From assembly GCA_020633055.1 (NCBI GenBank), contig JACKEJ010000004.1, positions 496,001 through 560,000 of the forward strand: a DNA stretch of 64,000 bases. Direction: 5' to 3'. This DNA comes from Sandaracinaceae bacterium (GTDB lineage Bacteria > Myxococcota_A > Polyangia > Polyangiales > Houyiibacteriaceae). The position numbers and the translations under genes were made by a program. Position 1 is the stretch's first letter; each line of letters starts with the position of its first letter. This document shows, piece after piece, positions 1-8,984 of this stretch. Under the pieces are notes generated by a model. The model did no database searches. It was not told where the DNA came from and worked only from the letters and a program-made list of their open reading frames with translations.

Positions 1-1
1 G

Positions 2-550
2 CTCTCCTCGGAGGTGGCCGAGCGGCGCCGGGCCGAGGAAGAGCTGACACACCTGGCCACTCACGACGTGCTGACCGGGCTGCCCAACCGCCGCGCGTTC
101 GCGCGCACGCTCGAGGACGCCATGGGCGAGGCGCGGGCGGGGCGCCCCAGCACCGTGGCGCTGCTCGACCTCGACCACTTCAAGCGCATCAATGACACCT
201 ACGGACACGCGCAGGGCGACGAGGTGCTGCGCGACACGGCCCGTGTCATCCGCGAGGCCCTGCGCACCGACGACCACGCGGCGCGGCTGGGCGGCGAGGA
301 GTTCGGCGTGCTGCTGCGCGGCACCGACGCTGGCGATGCCGGGGCCCTGCTGGACGGGCTGCGCGTGCGTATCTCGGAGCTGCGTTGGCCGGTGTCGGAC
401 CTGCGGCTCACGACCAGCATCGGTTTCACGGCGCTGCACGGGGAGGACAACCTCGACGCGCGTGAAGCCCTGCGCCGCGCGGACGCGGCGCTCTACCGTG
501 CCAAGGAGGGCGGACGCGACCGCCTCGTGTCCGCCGACGAGCCCGCCTGA
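2..550 (+). CDS. GGDEF-domain diguanylate cyclase, 3' part only
   Basis: C-terminal end of a protein that begins before the window. The frame is open from the first complete codon, so the GTG at 14 need not be the true start. The first residues (VAERRRAEEEL) look like the coiled-coil linker that normally joins a sensor domain to GGDEF. Counting from that GTG, the domain shows DVLTGLPNRRAF, the Mg/substrate segment LDLDHFKRIND, and the active-site loop GGEEF at residues 93-97. An RxxD inhibitory site (RTDD, 84-87) lies exactly five residues before the loop. This predicts an active, product-inhibited enzyme making c-di-GMP from two GTP. The sensor part is outside the window, so the input signal is unknown. 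It is convergent with the kinase gene downstream. Confidence 0.93.
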   Translation, partial: LSSEVAERRRAEEELTHLATHDVLTGLPNRRAFARTLEDAMGEARAGRPSTVALLDLDHFKRINDTYGHAQGDEVLRDTARVIREALRTDDHAARLGGEEFGVLLRGTDAGDAGALLDGLRVRISELRWPVSDLRLTTSIGFTALHGEDNLDAREALRRADAALYRAKEGGRDRLVSADEPA

Positions 551-606
551 ACGCAGACGGGCCGCCGCCAGATGGCGCGGATCGTGCGACCCCAGCTCTC
601 TCCAAC

Positions 607-624
607 ACGGTCGCTCAGGACCGT
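607..624. terminator. Hairpin between convergent genes
   Basis: Perfect 6-bp arms ACGGTC/GACCGT around a 6-nt loop, lying between the stop of the GGDEF gene and the stop of the kinase gene. There is no T-tract, so a termination role is only inferred from its place. Confidence 0.3.
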
Positions 625-673
625 CGACGCAACCGGGCGTCACCCGAGACGGCTTGCGGTACGCCTCGGCCGT

Positions 674-3600
674 TCAGGCGCTCGCGACCTTCGCGACCGC
701 ACCCCAGCGACGGTAGGCCTCGGTCGCCCGCGACGCCTCCCGGTCGGCCTCCTCGTCCCTCTCCAGCGCGCGGAGACCGCCTGCCATGAGCTCGTGCGTG
801 AGCGCAACATCGCCGAGCCACGCACCAGCGCGCGCTCCGTCGAGCGCCTGGGCGAAGCGCCGCAACGCCTCCTCGGCGTCCCCGTCGACCTGCATCAGCG
901 CACCCTCCGCCAGCGTCAGACGGTGCGCGAAGTTCATCGGAGCGTGCTGCGCGAGCGTCCGCAGCGCTTCGCGGCTGGCGTCGAGCGAGGGGCGCAGCGC
1001 AGCGCGCTCGTCCGCGCTCAGGTCCCCCCAGGCGGCGCAGCCGGCCAACACCGCGAACTGATGGAACAGCGGTAGCATCCAGCACGACGGGATGGCGTCC
1101 AGGTACCCGCGCGCGCGCTCGAAGTGCTCGCTCGCGGCCCGCGGGCGCCCGAAGTGGTAGCGCGCCATGCCGATGACGACGTGGTGGATGGCGATGCTTC
1201 CGCGCGCACCGGCCTCGACGTCCGCAGCGAGGATGGACGCCTCGTCGAAGTCGGCGTCGTCCAGCGTCCACGGCTCGTCCTTGGCGCCCGTCAGCGCGCG
1301 CAGCAGCTGCTCGAACGGCGCGTGCAGGTGCGCCGCGTTGATCTGGCCCGTCGCGCGGATCTGCTCGCCCAGCCGCAGCGCGTCGTCGCGCAGCGGCTCG
1401 AGGGGCTCACCCGCCGCGAACGCCATGTACGTGTACATGTGCGCGGCGAAGGCGCCGTACTCGAAGTCTCCCGTGCGCTGCGCCACCTCGAACACGTCGC
1501 GGGACATGGGCAGCACGCTGCGCAGCGGCACCATCCACGAACACACGAAGTTGAAGGCCACGTGCCGGGTCGCCGCCTCGAGGCTGCGGTCGGGGAAGCG
1601 CGCGATCAGCTCGATCGCGAGCTTCCCCCAGTCGTGCGAGACGGGATAGAGGCCCGCCGAGTTCATGATCAACCCGAAGAGGGCCAGGGCGTTGGGTGTC
1701 GCGCTGGAGAGCCCGCGCTCCACGGAGGTGGTCACGAGGTTGCACGCCATCAGCGCCAGCAGGTTGGGCCGCGCGAAGAAGGCCACCGGACACAGGCGCA
1801 CCTGGATGCGCATGGCGGCCAGGACGTGCGGGTCGTCCGCGTCGGGCAGCGCCGAGAAGCCATCGACCCCGATGCGACCGAGCTCGGCCAACGTGTGACC
1901 GAACGCCGCGCCGACGGTGCCCTCGTCGGGGTCGAGCGGCAGCTGGACCCCGAGCAGGCCGAGCGCCTCGAGTCCCGCGTCGAGCGCCGCGAGGTAGTCG
2001 TGGCGAGTAGCCAGCGCGTCCACCTCGACGGCGCGCACGGACATCTGGTCCAAGAGCGACCGCGCGTTCGACTTCACCGCCTCGACGCGCGCGTGCATCA
2101 CGGTCGCGGCGCCCGTCAGGTGGGCTGCCTCTGCGCCCCCCGCGTGGAGCCCGAGCGCGGTGTCGTAGGCGTTGGCCCACGCGTCTTCCGGGAGCAGCGC
2201 GAGCCCGTCTTCGAAGCAGCGGAAGGCCAGCGCGAAAGACGCGGCCTGCCGCGCCTGACGACCCGCGAGGAGGTGCAGCTCGGCCGCCCGCAGCCGCTCG
2301 CTCGCCTCGACCAAGAGGGGCTCGGCGGCGCCCAGGTGCCGCACGGTGTCGAACAGCCACGGGCCCGGGTCGTCGCGGTCGAGCGCCGCGACCAGCGCTC
2401 GGCCGAGCGCGAGGTGTAGCGCGCGCGTGTGCTCCGGCGTGAGCGCCGCCAGCACCGACTCACGCATGCGGTCGTGGTAGATGCCGAGGCGGCCATCCGC
2501 GCGTACGCCCGCGCTCTGGACGAAGTGCCCACGATGTAGCGCGCTCAGCACGCCAGGGACGTTGCCCTCGAGCCCCGCCGCAGCACACACCACGGCGCGC
2601 GGGATGGGGTTGTTCGCCACCGCGAGCACCTCGACCACACGGCGCTCGGCATCCGGCAGCGCTCGCGCGCGCTGGGCGAGGGCGTGGTCCAGGCGCACGA
2701 CGCGACCGCCGTGCTGCGCTGCGGCGTGCGCGAGCTCTTCGAGGAAGAACGGGACACCGCCCGACTCCGTGGCGATGGCAGGTGCCAAGTCGGGTGAGAG
2801 CCCGAGCGACGTCAGCGTCTCGCGCGCGAGCTCGAGCGCTGCCTCGTCGTCGAGCGGGTCGAGCGAGATGACCACGGCGCGCTGCTCCGGAGGCAACGCC
2901 GAAACCGCGCCGAGGAAGCGCGCCACCTCTCCGCGTTGGGAGGCCTCGGCCGGTCGCAGGGACAACACCATCAGCAGCCCGGGCGGCCCACCGTGCAGCA
3001 ACCGGAAGAGCAGGGACATGCTGTCTGCGTCGGCCCACTGCAGGTCGTCCACCTCCAGCACCAGCGGTGCGCGCGCCGCCAGCTTCACGAACAGCTGATA
3101 GAGCGCCTCGAGCACACGCCGGCGCAGCTCGAGAGGCGCGACCTCGCCGGTGGGTGCCGCGGGCACGAGCTCGCCGCGCGAGAGCACCGGGAAGACCTGC
3201 GTCAGCTCGCCGAACCACGGAGGCAGCAGCTGCGCCAGCTGCTCGTCGTCGTACGCGGCCAGCTTCACCGCGAGGGCGTCGATCATGCCGTCGAACGCCT
3301 TGTAGGGAACGGACTCGCGCTCGTAGCAGCGCCCGTGCAGCACCAACGACCCGGGCACGTCGCCTCCGCTACGGAAGCTGCTGTGCACCAAGGCGCTCTT
3401 GCCCACCCCGGAGCCCCCCTGAACCAACGTGACGACGCTGCCCCCCTGGGCGACGCGCGCCCACGCGTCTCGAAGCAAGGCCTGCTCGCGTGCCCGTCCC
3501 ACGAGGCGCCGCGCCGACGGATCCTCTGGCGCTGCGCGGTGCTCGATGCCGAGCGCCTCCCGCACCTCGGCGATGCTGGGCCGCTCGCGCGGGTCCCGGG

Positions 3601-4495
3601 CCAGCAGCCTCTGACAGATCTCCATGATGGCGGCCGGAACGCCCTCCACGACGTCTGCGAGGCGGGGCACCCGGCGCACGTTCACCCAGCGCTCCGCGAC
3701 CGGCAGCTGACCAGCCAGCAGCTGGAACATGACGCACCCGAGCGCGAACAGGTCGGACTCGGGTGTGGCCGACGCGCCCACCCACAGCTCGGGCGCCATG
3801 TACGGTGGCGTCCCGATCACGGCCGCCTCTTCGTTGAGCCGCGAGGGACGGCCCACCCGCTGCACCAGGCCGAAGTCCAGGATGCGCACGGTCCCGTTCG
3901 GCTCCACCAGGATGTTGCTGGGCTTCAGGTCTTGATGGATCACGCCACGCTGATGCAGGTACTCGAGGGCGTCGAGGATCTGCGCCATGGTGTCGTCGAA
4001 GAACTCGAGGTCGCAGACGGGCGTGGCCAGCGCGGGCAAGGCGGGCGCCTGCAGCGTCTCGGCGTCCGGCCGCGTCGTGGGGCGGTCCGCGCGCGTCGCC
4101 TCGGTGGGCGGCGCGATCTCCCGCGAGCGACTGACCGAGGCTTCGCTGATCGTCCGACGGATGCCGTCGACCAGGTTCACGCCCTCGATGAGCTCCATCG
4201 TGAAGAACCACAGCCCTTCGTGGCAGGCCAACTCGTAGAGGGGCACGAGGTTGCGGTGGGTGAGGTCCGCCACCGCGCGGAACTCGTTCTTGAACAGCAG
4301 CAGGCGCTCTGGCGCGATCTCCCGCACGCGCAGCGTCTTCAGCGCGACGCGCCCGCCCAGCTCGGTGTCGATGGCCTCGTAGACGTCGCCCATCCCGCCG
4401 TGGCCGATGAGCCCGACGACGTCGTAGCGGCCGACCCGGACGGGGACCTTCCCGACCGCTTCTCGGAGGGTGGACGACTCCATGACGGATGCCAT
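674..4495 (-). CDS. Large Ser/Thr protein kinase with AAA ATPase and TPR-like region
   Basis: About 1273 residues, PknK-like in architecture. The kinase domain is N-terminal: glycine loop GHGGMGDVYEA (about 31-41), VALK lysine near 53, catalytic loop HQDLKPSN (about 187), DFG (about 207) and GTPPYMAPE. The HRD arginine is replaced by Gln. A Ser/Thr/Pro-rich insert of roughly 45 residues (about 115-160) sits inside the kinase fold. A STAND/AAA ATPase follows with Walker A GGSGVGKS near 360 and Walker B LVLEVDDLQW near 475. The rest is Ala/Leu-rich helical sequence typical of TPR repeats. No signal peptide is seen, so it should be cytoplasmic. The start at 4495 keeps it from running far into the divergent gene; an ATG at 4534 and another at 4480 are alternatives, and no clear ribosome-binding site decides between them. 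Substrate unknown. Confidence 0.9.
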   Translation of the reverse strand: MASVMESSTLREAVGKVPVRVGRYDVVGLIGHGGMGDVYEAIDTELGGRVALKTLRVREIAPERLLLFKNEFRAVADLTHRNLVPLYELACHEGLWFFTMELIEGVNLVDGIRRTISEASVSRSREIAPPTEATRADRPTTRPDAETLQAPALPALATPVCDLEFFDDTMAQILDALEYLHQRGVIHQDLKPSNILVEPNGTVRILDFGLVQRVGRPSRLNEEAAVIGTPPYMAPELWVGASATPESDLFALGCVMFQLLAGQLPVAERWVNVRRVPRLADVVEGVPAAIMEICQRLLARDPRERPSIAEVREALGIEHRAAPEDPSARRLVGRAREQALLRDAWARVAQGGSVVTLVQGGSGVGKSALVHSSFRSGGDVPGSLVLHGRCYERESVPYKAFDGMIDALAVKLAAYDDEQLAQLLPPWFGELTQVFPVLSRGELVPAAPTGEVAPLELRRRVLEALYQLFVKLAARAPLVLEVDDLQWADADSMSLLFRLLHGGPPGLLMVLSLRPAEASQRGEVARFLGAVSALPPEQRAVVISLDPLDDEAALELARETLTSLGLSPDLAPAIATESGGVPFFLEELAHAAAQHGGRVVRLDHALAQRARALPDAERRVVEVLAVANNPIPRAVVCAAAGLEGNVPGVLSALHRGHFVQSAGVRADGRLGIYHDRMRESVLAALTPEHTRALHLALGRALVAALDRDDPGPWLFDTVRHLGAAEPLLVEASERLRAAELHLLAGRQARQAASFALAFRCFEDGLALLPEDAWANAYDTALGLHAGGAEAAHLTGAATVMHARVEAVKSNARSLLDQMSVRAVEVDALATRHDYLAALDAGLEALGLLGVQLPLDPDEGTVGAAFGHTLAELGRIGVDGFSALPDADDPHVLAAMRIQVRLCPVAFFARPNLLALMACNLVTTSVERGLSSATPNALALFGLIMNSAGLYPVSHDWGKLAIELIARFPDRSLEAATRHVAFNFVCSWMVPLRSVLPMSRDVFEVAQRTGDFEYGAFAAHMYTYMAFAAGEPLEPLRDDALRLGEQIRATGQINAAHLHAPFEQLLRALTGAKDEPWTLDDADFDEASILAADVEAGARGSIAIHHVVIGMARYHFGRPRAASEHFERARGYLDAIPSCWMLPLFHQFAVLAGCAAWGDLSADERAALRPSLDASREALRTLAQHAPMNFAHRLTLAEGALMQVDGDAEEALRRFAQALDGARAGAWLGDVALTHELMAGGLRALERDEEADREASRATEAYRRWGAVAKVASA

Positions 4496-4564
4496 GAGAC
4501 ACCATTCTGGGACGAAAGAACAGTCGCCGAGCACACGCCCCGCCCTTGCGTTAGTCTCCGCGCC

Positions 4565-6217
4565 ATGACCAACGGAGCCTCCGCGCTACTCGAGACCCTG
4601 CGCAACGCTGGCGTAGACACGTGCTTCATCAACCCGGGCACCTCCGAGATGCACTTCGTCTCGGCGCTGGACGACAGCGACGTGCGCTGCGTCCTGGCCC
4701 TGTTCGAGGGGGTCGCCACCGGTGCGGCCGACGGCTACGCCCGCATGGCCCAGAAGCCGGCCGCCACGCTGCTGCATCTCGGCTGCGGGCTGGGGAACGG
4801 CATCGCCAACCTGCACAACGCGCGCAAGGCCCGGGTGCCCATCGTCAACATCGTGGGCGACCACGCGACGTACCACACGAAGTACGACGCCCAACTGCAG
4901 TCCGACATCGAGACGCTGGCGCGCAACGTCTCCACGTGGGTCCGCACCACCAGCAGCGTGCGCAACCTCGCCAAGGACACCGCCGAGGCCGTGTCCGTGG
5001 CCATCGGCCCTCAGGAGCAGATCGCGACGCTCATCCTCCCGGCGGACGTGTCCTGGGGCGAAGGCGCCGTGGCCGTCCAGCCCGCGCCACGCCCGCAGCC
5101 GGAGTGCGCGGCGCCCAGCGTCATCGACGAGGTCGCACGCGTGCTCAAGAGCGGCGAGAAAACGGCGATCCTGCTGGGGCGCCGCGTGCTCCTCGAGCAA
5201 GGGCTCACCGCCGCTGCGAAGATCGCGGAGCGCACCGGCGCCACCGTGCTGTGCGAGGTGTTCCCCACGCGCCTGCAGCGCGGCGCTGGGCTGCCCGAGG
5301 TCGAGCGCCTGGCCTACTTCGCCGAGCTCGCCTCGGTGCAGCTGGCGGGCTACCGCCACCTCGTCCTGATCGACGCGAAGGCGCCCGTCTCGTTCTTCGC
5401 GTACCCCGGCAAGAAGAGCTATCTGGTGCCCGACGGCTGCAGCGTGCACGAGCTGGTCACCACGGAGGAAGACGCCGTGGGCAGCATCGAGAAGCTGGTG
5501 CGCGCGGTGGGTGCCGAGCGCAGCAAGCCCAAGCTCGCGGCATCTTCCCGACCCGAGCTCCCGGTCGGAAAGCTCACCGGCCCGAAGGTGTGTCAGGCCG
5601 TGGGCGCGCTCCTGCCCCCCAACGCCATCATCTCCGACGAGGCTCAGACCTCGGGCGTCAAGCTGGGCGCCTTCACCGCGGGAGCGCCACGGCACGACCT
5701 GCTGACCCTGACGGGAGGGGCCATCGGCCAAGGTCTGCCCGTCGCGCTGGGCGCCGCCGTCGCCGAGCCCACGCGCCCCGTGCTCGCGCTGGTCGGCGAC
5801 GGCTCCGCCATGTACACGATCCAGGCGCTGTGGACGATCGTGCGCGAGGACCTGAACGTCACCACGGTCATCCTCAACAACCGCGCCTACTCCATCCTCA
5901 ACATCGAGCTGGAGCGCGTGGGCGCCGAGGAGCCGGGGCCCAAGGCGCGCGCGCAGTTCGACCTGACCAGCCCGCCGATCGACTTCGTCAAGCTCGCCGA
6001 GGGCATGGGCATGAACGCACGCCGCGCGTCGACCGCAGAGGAGTTCACCGCGGCGCTGCAGCACGCATTCAGCACCAAGGGGCCACACCTGATCGACGCC
6101 ATCGTGCCCCCCGAGTTCGACGGCCTGAAGCTGCGTGCGCTGCCCATGGGGCTCGAGGCGCTGCAGCGCATCCCGTCGCCCATCGCGAAGACGCTGAAGA
6201 AGAAGCTGGGCCTCTGA
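4565..6217 (+). CDS. Thiamine diphosphate-dependent enzyme, acetolactate synthase-like
   Basis: 550 residues, close to the usual length of the acetolactate synthase/benzoylformate decarboxylase superfamily. The N-terminal PYR domain has the activating Glu in FEGVATGAADGYARM (about residue 47). The C-terminal PP domain has the ThDP/Mg motif beginning GDGSAMYTIQAL (near 411) and ending ILNN about 28 residues later. The family forms C-C bonds or decarboxylates 2-oxo acids. It is unlikely to be the main IlvB: no regulatory subunit (ilvN) or ilvC is next to it, and the middle domain is short on recognisable FAD-binding features. Such stand-alone genes are often labelled acetolactate synthase large subunit. 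The gene is divergent from the kinase with only tens of bases between, so the two promoters probably overlap. Confidence 0.85.
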   Translation: MTNGASALLETLRNAGVDTCFINPGTSEMHFVSALDDSDVRCVLALFEGVATGAADGYARMAQKPAATLLHLGCGLGNGIANLHNARKARVPIVNIVGDHATYHTKYDAQLQSDIETLARNVSTWVRTTSSVRNLAKDTAEAVSVAIGPQEQIATLILPADVSWGEGAVAVQPAPRPQPECAAPSVIDEVARVLKSGEKTAILLGRRVLLEQGLTAAAKIAERTGATVLCEVFPTRLQRGAGLPEVERLAYFAELASVQLAGYRHLVLIDAKAPVSFFAYPGKKSYLVPDGCSVHELVTTEEDAVGSIEKLVRAVGAERSKPKLAASSRPELPVGKLTGPKVCQAVGALLPPNAIISDEAQTSGVKLGAFTAGAPRHDLLTLTGGAIGQGLPVALGAAVAEPTRPVLALVGDGSAMYTIQALWTIVREDLNVTTVILNNRAYSILNIELERVGAEEPGPKARAQFDLTSPPIDFVKLAEGMGMNARRASTAEEFTAALQHAFSTKGPHLIDAIVPPEFDGLKLRALPMGLEALQRIPSPIAKTLKKKLGL

Positions 6218-6313
6218 CGGCGCCGGGCGGTCTACACAGTGGACACATGCGTCCCGAGACGCGACACTGAAGCGGCAATCGTACGTCTTCACCACTTCCT
6301 TCGGGGGAACACC

Positions 6314-7156
6314 TTGACTCGATCTCTCTTCGTGGCCACCGCCTGTTGCGGTCTGCTCGTCGCGTCCCTGTGGGCGGCTCCGGGTCTGGCGCAGGACGAC
6401 CGCGCGCGCATGCACTTCCAGGCTGGTGCTTCGTACTACGAGGCGGGCGACTACGCCGACGCCCTCCGTGAGTTCCAGCGATCGCACGCGCTCAGCCAAC
6501 GGTCGGAGCTCTTCTACAATTTCTCGCTCTGCTACCAGCAGCTGGGCGACCTGGAGCAGGCGGCGCAGTACCTGCGGCGCTTCCTCGACGAGGTGCCCAC
6601 GGTCGAGAACCGTGACCAACTCGAGCGGCGGCACGCGAACCTGCTCGAGCGCATCGCGCAGCAGCACGCGGACCCCGAGCAGCCCGTCGACACGACCGAC
6701 CCAGACCCGCCCGACACGGACGCGCCAGACACGGACACGGACGCGACAGACGCGGCGAGTACGCCGGCCGCGCCTGATGCCTCGGACGAACCGCCTGCGG
6801 ACACCCGTGCCGCATCGTCTGGCGTGCACCCCGGAGCCATCGCGGGCTACGCGACAGCAGGCGTAGGGGTCGCCATGGCGGTCACGTTCGGAGCCATGGC
6901 CCTCCGCGAGCGCAGCGACGTGGAAGCCGGCTGCGGCGCCGACCGCAGCTGCACCCGCGGACAGGTGCAGCGCATGGACAGGCTGGCCCTCGTGGCCGAC
7001 CTCGGCATCGCGGTCGCGGTGGCCGGGGCCACGGTCGGCACCATCTTCCTCATCCGCGGTCGTCGCGACTCCTCGGACGCGACGGAAGCGCGGGTCGCCG
7101 TCTCACCCTACGCTGGGCCCACGGGCGCCGGCGCCTTGATCCAGGGGCAGTTCTGA
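6314..7156 (+). CDS. Secreted TPR protein with two C-terminal membrane segments
   Basis: 280 residues starting at a TTG. That start is preferred because GGGGGA lies a few bases upstream and it gives a clean signal peptide (MTRSLFVATACCGLLVAS... cut after GLAQ). The longer frame from 6239 has no such leader. Residues about 30-110 form TPR-type helices (AGASYYEAGDYADALREF, FYNFSLCYQQLGDLEQAA). An Asp/Thr/Pro-rich linker (about 120-165) follows, then two hydrophobic segments near 171-197 and 223-246 separated by a small Cys-containing loop. This layout is common in Myxococcota envelope proteins of unknown function. Its stop codon overlaps the ATG of the next gene (TGATG), so the two are probably translationally coupled. 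Confidence 0.75.
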   Translation: MTRSLFVATACCGLLVASLWAAPGLAQDDRARMHFQAGASYYEAGDYADALREFQRSHALSQRSELFYNFSLCYQQLGDLEQAAQYLRRFLDEVPTVENRDQLERRHANLLERIAQQHADPEQPVDTTDPDPPDTDAPDTDTDATDAASTPAAPDASDEPPADTRAASSGVHPGAIAGYATAGVGVAMAVTFGAMALRERSDVEAGCGADRSCTRGQVQRMDRLALVADLGIAVAVAGATVGTIFLIRGRRDSSDATEARVAVSPYAGPTGAGALIQGQF

Positions 7157-8946
7157 TGATGCACCCCACTCTCCGCGGTGCCCTCGTGGCCTCACTGCTC
7201 GGGCTCGTGATGCTGCCGGTGTCCTCTGGCTGCAGCCTGCTCATCGACTCCGACGAGTTCGTCGCGCCGCGCGATGCGGGCTCCTCGGACAACGGCACGG
7301 GCGACGCTGGCGGCAACGACGACATGGGCAACGAAGACAGCGGCCCCGTGGACCAAGGCCCCGAGTCCTGCGGGACGCTCGTCTGCTCTGGCAGCGCGCC
7401 CCACTGCTTCGCGCCCAACTTCTGCGTGGAGTGCACCGAGAACGCGCACTGCCCCAACAATGTCTGCGACCCCACGACGGGCAACTGCGTGGACCCCTCG
7501 CCCGACTGCGTTTCGTGCAGTGGCCCCGGAGACACGTGCGTGGACTTCCCCGGCGCCGCGAGCGGCAAGGCGTGCATTCGCTGTGACCGAGACGCCGATG
7601 GCTTCACCGCCAGCTGGAACCTCTGCAACTCGGCGGCCCCCGTGGGCCGTCCGCGCGACTGCGACGACTCCAACGACCAACGCTACCCCGGTGCCTCGCC
7701 GGTGTGCGACGACAACGCACGGCAAGGGTGCCCGACCCCCCAGTTCGATGACCTCATCCAACACCTCGGCGGGAGCATCGTCGAGTTCGGACAGACCCCG
7801 AGGTACACCGTCGCGAACGGCATCAACCTGAACACGCAGCTGAGCACCCTCGCGATGGACCCGGCCGTGGGCGTCGAAGGCGAAGACCCGAACGCGGCAC
7901 GCTGGGCCTTTGGCTACCTGGACAACGGCAGCGCCTACCTGACCACCGTGCAGGAGCGTGGCTTCGACGACAACGCGGGACAGTTCGTGTGGCAGGTGGG
8001 GGGCGCGCCGCTGCACGGCTCCCCCGGTTGGCCCTTCGACGAAAACGAGGTGACGGCGTTCACGCTGGACGCCACGGGCGAGACGGGTCCCGGCCGTCGA
8101 TTCTACCGCTTCGGCGCCGCCGGCAAGATCGGAGGTGACTCGAACACCGTCCTGCTGGCGCAGAGCATGAGCAACCCCGGCTTGATCGACGAGATCTCGC
8201 GCGCCGCCGAGACGGTCGGCTTCCTCCCGCCACTGGCCATCATCGGGACAGCCACGGACTTCGACCTGATCTTCCGGTCTGGGGGGTTCGCGGGGAACCG
8301 CATGCTCCACTCGCAACCCGAAGGACAGACAGCCGTCGCGCCGGTGGCGCCGGATGCGGTGGCATACGTGTACGAGGCGGAGGGGGAGCACATCTTCTAC
8401 CGCACCAACGCGGGCAGCATCGGCTACTGGGATGGTGTCGCGAACGCGGGACGCACCGTGGACATGACCGGGACGGGCGGCAACGCGGTCGGGCCTGCGC
8501 GCTTCGCAACGGATGGCATGAACACGGTCGGGCTGATCCCTTACCTGACTGGCGTGCGCGTCGTCTCGTTCGGCTGTCCCGGCGGCATGTTCGACAACTG
8601 CGAGACGGTCACGTCCGACATCCAGCCGGTGCTGCCCAACATGAACGTGTTCGACTTCGAGCTGCGCGACAACGTGCTGTTCGTCGCGTTCGCGATGGGC
8701 GACAGCGTGATGCTCCACGTGCTGACCTTGAACGCGGGTACGCTCTCCGTGCGGACTCCGCAGGCCCTCCGCATCATCGGGCCGAACGACAGCAACCCGA
8801 CGCTGCAGAGCATCGTCGCCGTGGAGACCGACATCAACGTCGGCCCCAACCACGTCGAGATCGTGGTGGGTGCCGCCGCCGCGACCACGGGCGGGCCCTC
8901 CGCGGCGATCGTCGCCACCGCCCTGCGCGCGTGCACGGCGCTCTGA
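7156..8946 (+). CDS. Cys-rich secreted lipoprotein
   Basis: 596 residues. The signal peptide ends at a lipobox-like PVSSGC, making Cys26 the lipidated residue. Next comes a Gly/Asn/Asp-rich spacer (about 35-68) and a Cys-rich region (about 70-190) with closely spaced Cys pairs of the EGF-like kind seen in myxobacterial surface proteins. The remaining 400 residues are beta-rich without a motif I recognise. The start overlaps the preceding stop by one base; a second ATG immediately follows (7159). The pairing with the TPR/membrane protein suggests a shared envelope role, which is inference. No enzymatic motif was found. Confidence 0.75.
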   Translation: MMHPTLRGALVASLLGLVMLPVSSGCSLLIDSDEFVAPRDAGSSDNGTGDAGGNDDMGNEDSGPVDQGPESCGTLVCSGSAPHCFAPNFCVECTENAHCPNNVCDPTTGNCVDPSPDCVSCSGPGDTCVDFPGAASGKACIRCDRDADGFTASWNLCNSAAPVGRPRDCDDSNDQRYPGASPVCDDNARQGCPTPQFDDLIQHLGGSIVEFGQTPRYTVANGINLNTQLSTLAMDPAVGVEGEDPNAARWAFGYLDNGSAYLTTVQERGFDDNAGQFVWQVGGAPLHGSPGWPFDENEVTAFTLDATGETGPGRRFYRFGAAGKIGGDSNTVLLAQSMSNPGLIDEISRAAETVGFLPPLAIIGTATDFDLIFRSGGFAGNRMLHSQPEGQTAVAPVAPDAVAYVYEAEGEHIFYRTNAGSIGYWDGVANAGRTVDMTGTGGNAVGPARFATDGMNTVGLIPYLTGVRVVSFGCPGGMFDNCETVTSDIQPVLPNMNVFDFELRDNVLFVAFAMGDSVMLHVLTLNAGTLSVRTPQALRIIGPNDSNPTLQSIVAVETDINVGPNHVEIVVGAAAATTGGPSAAIVATALRACTAL

Positions 8947-8965
8947 ACACCCGCGCGTCGACCCT

Positions 8966-8984
8966 CTGAGCGGCTCTGGCTCAG
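8966..8984. terminator. Hairpin at convergent gene ends
   Basis: CTGAGC/GCTCAG arms with a 7-nt loop between the lipoprotein stop and the stop codon of the opposing gene, which it overlaps. No T-run; a transcription-end role is inferred from position. Confidence 0.3.

Noticed and set aside
4586..6829. Very long open frame on the minus strand (747 codons), plus similar long frames at 7192-9096 (minus), 1124-2419 (plus) and 14089-15720 (minus)
   Set aside because: They lie antisense to genes with clear family motifs. Their products are Arg/Gly/Ala/His-rich and without recognisable domains, as expected from the codon bias of a high-GC genome.
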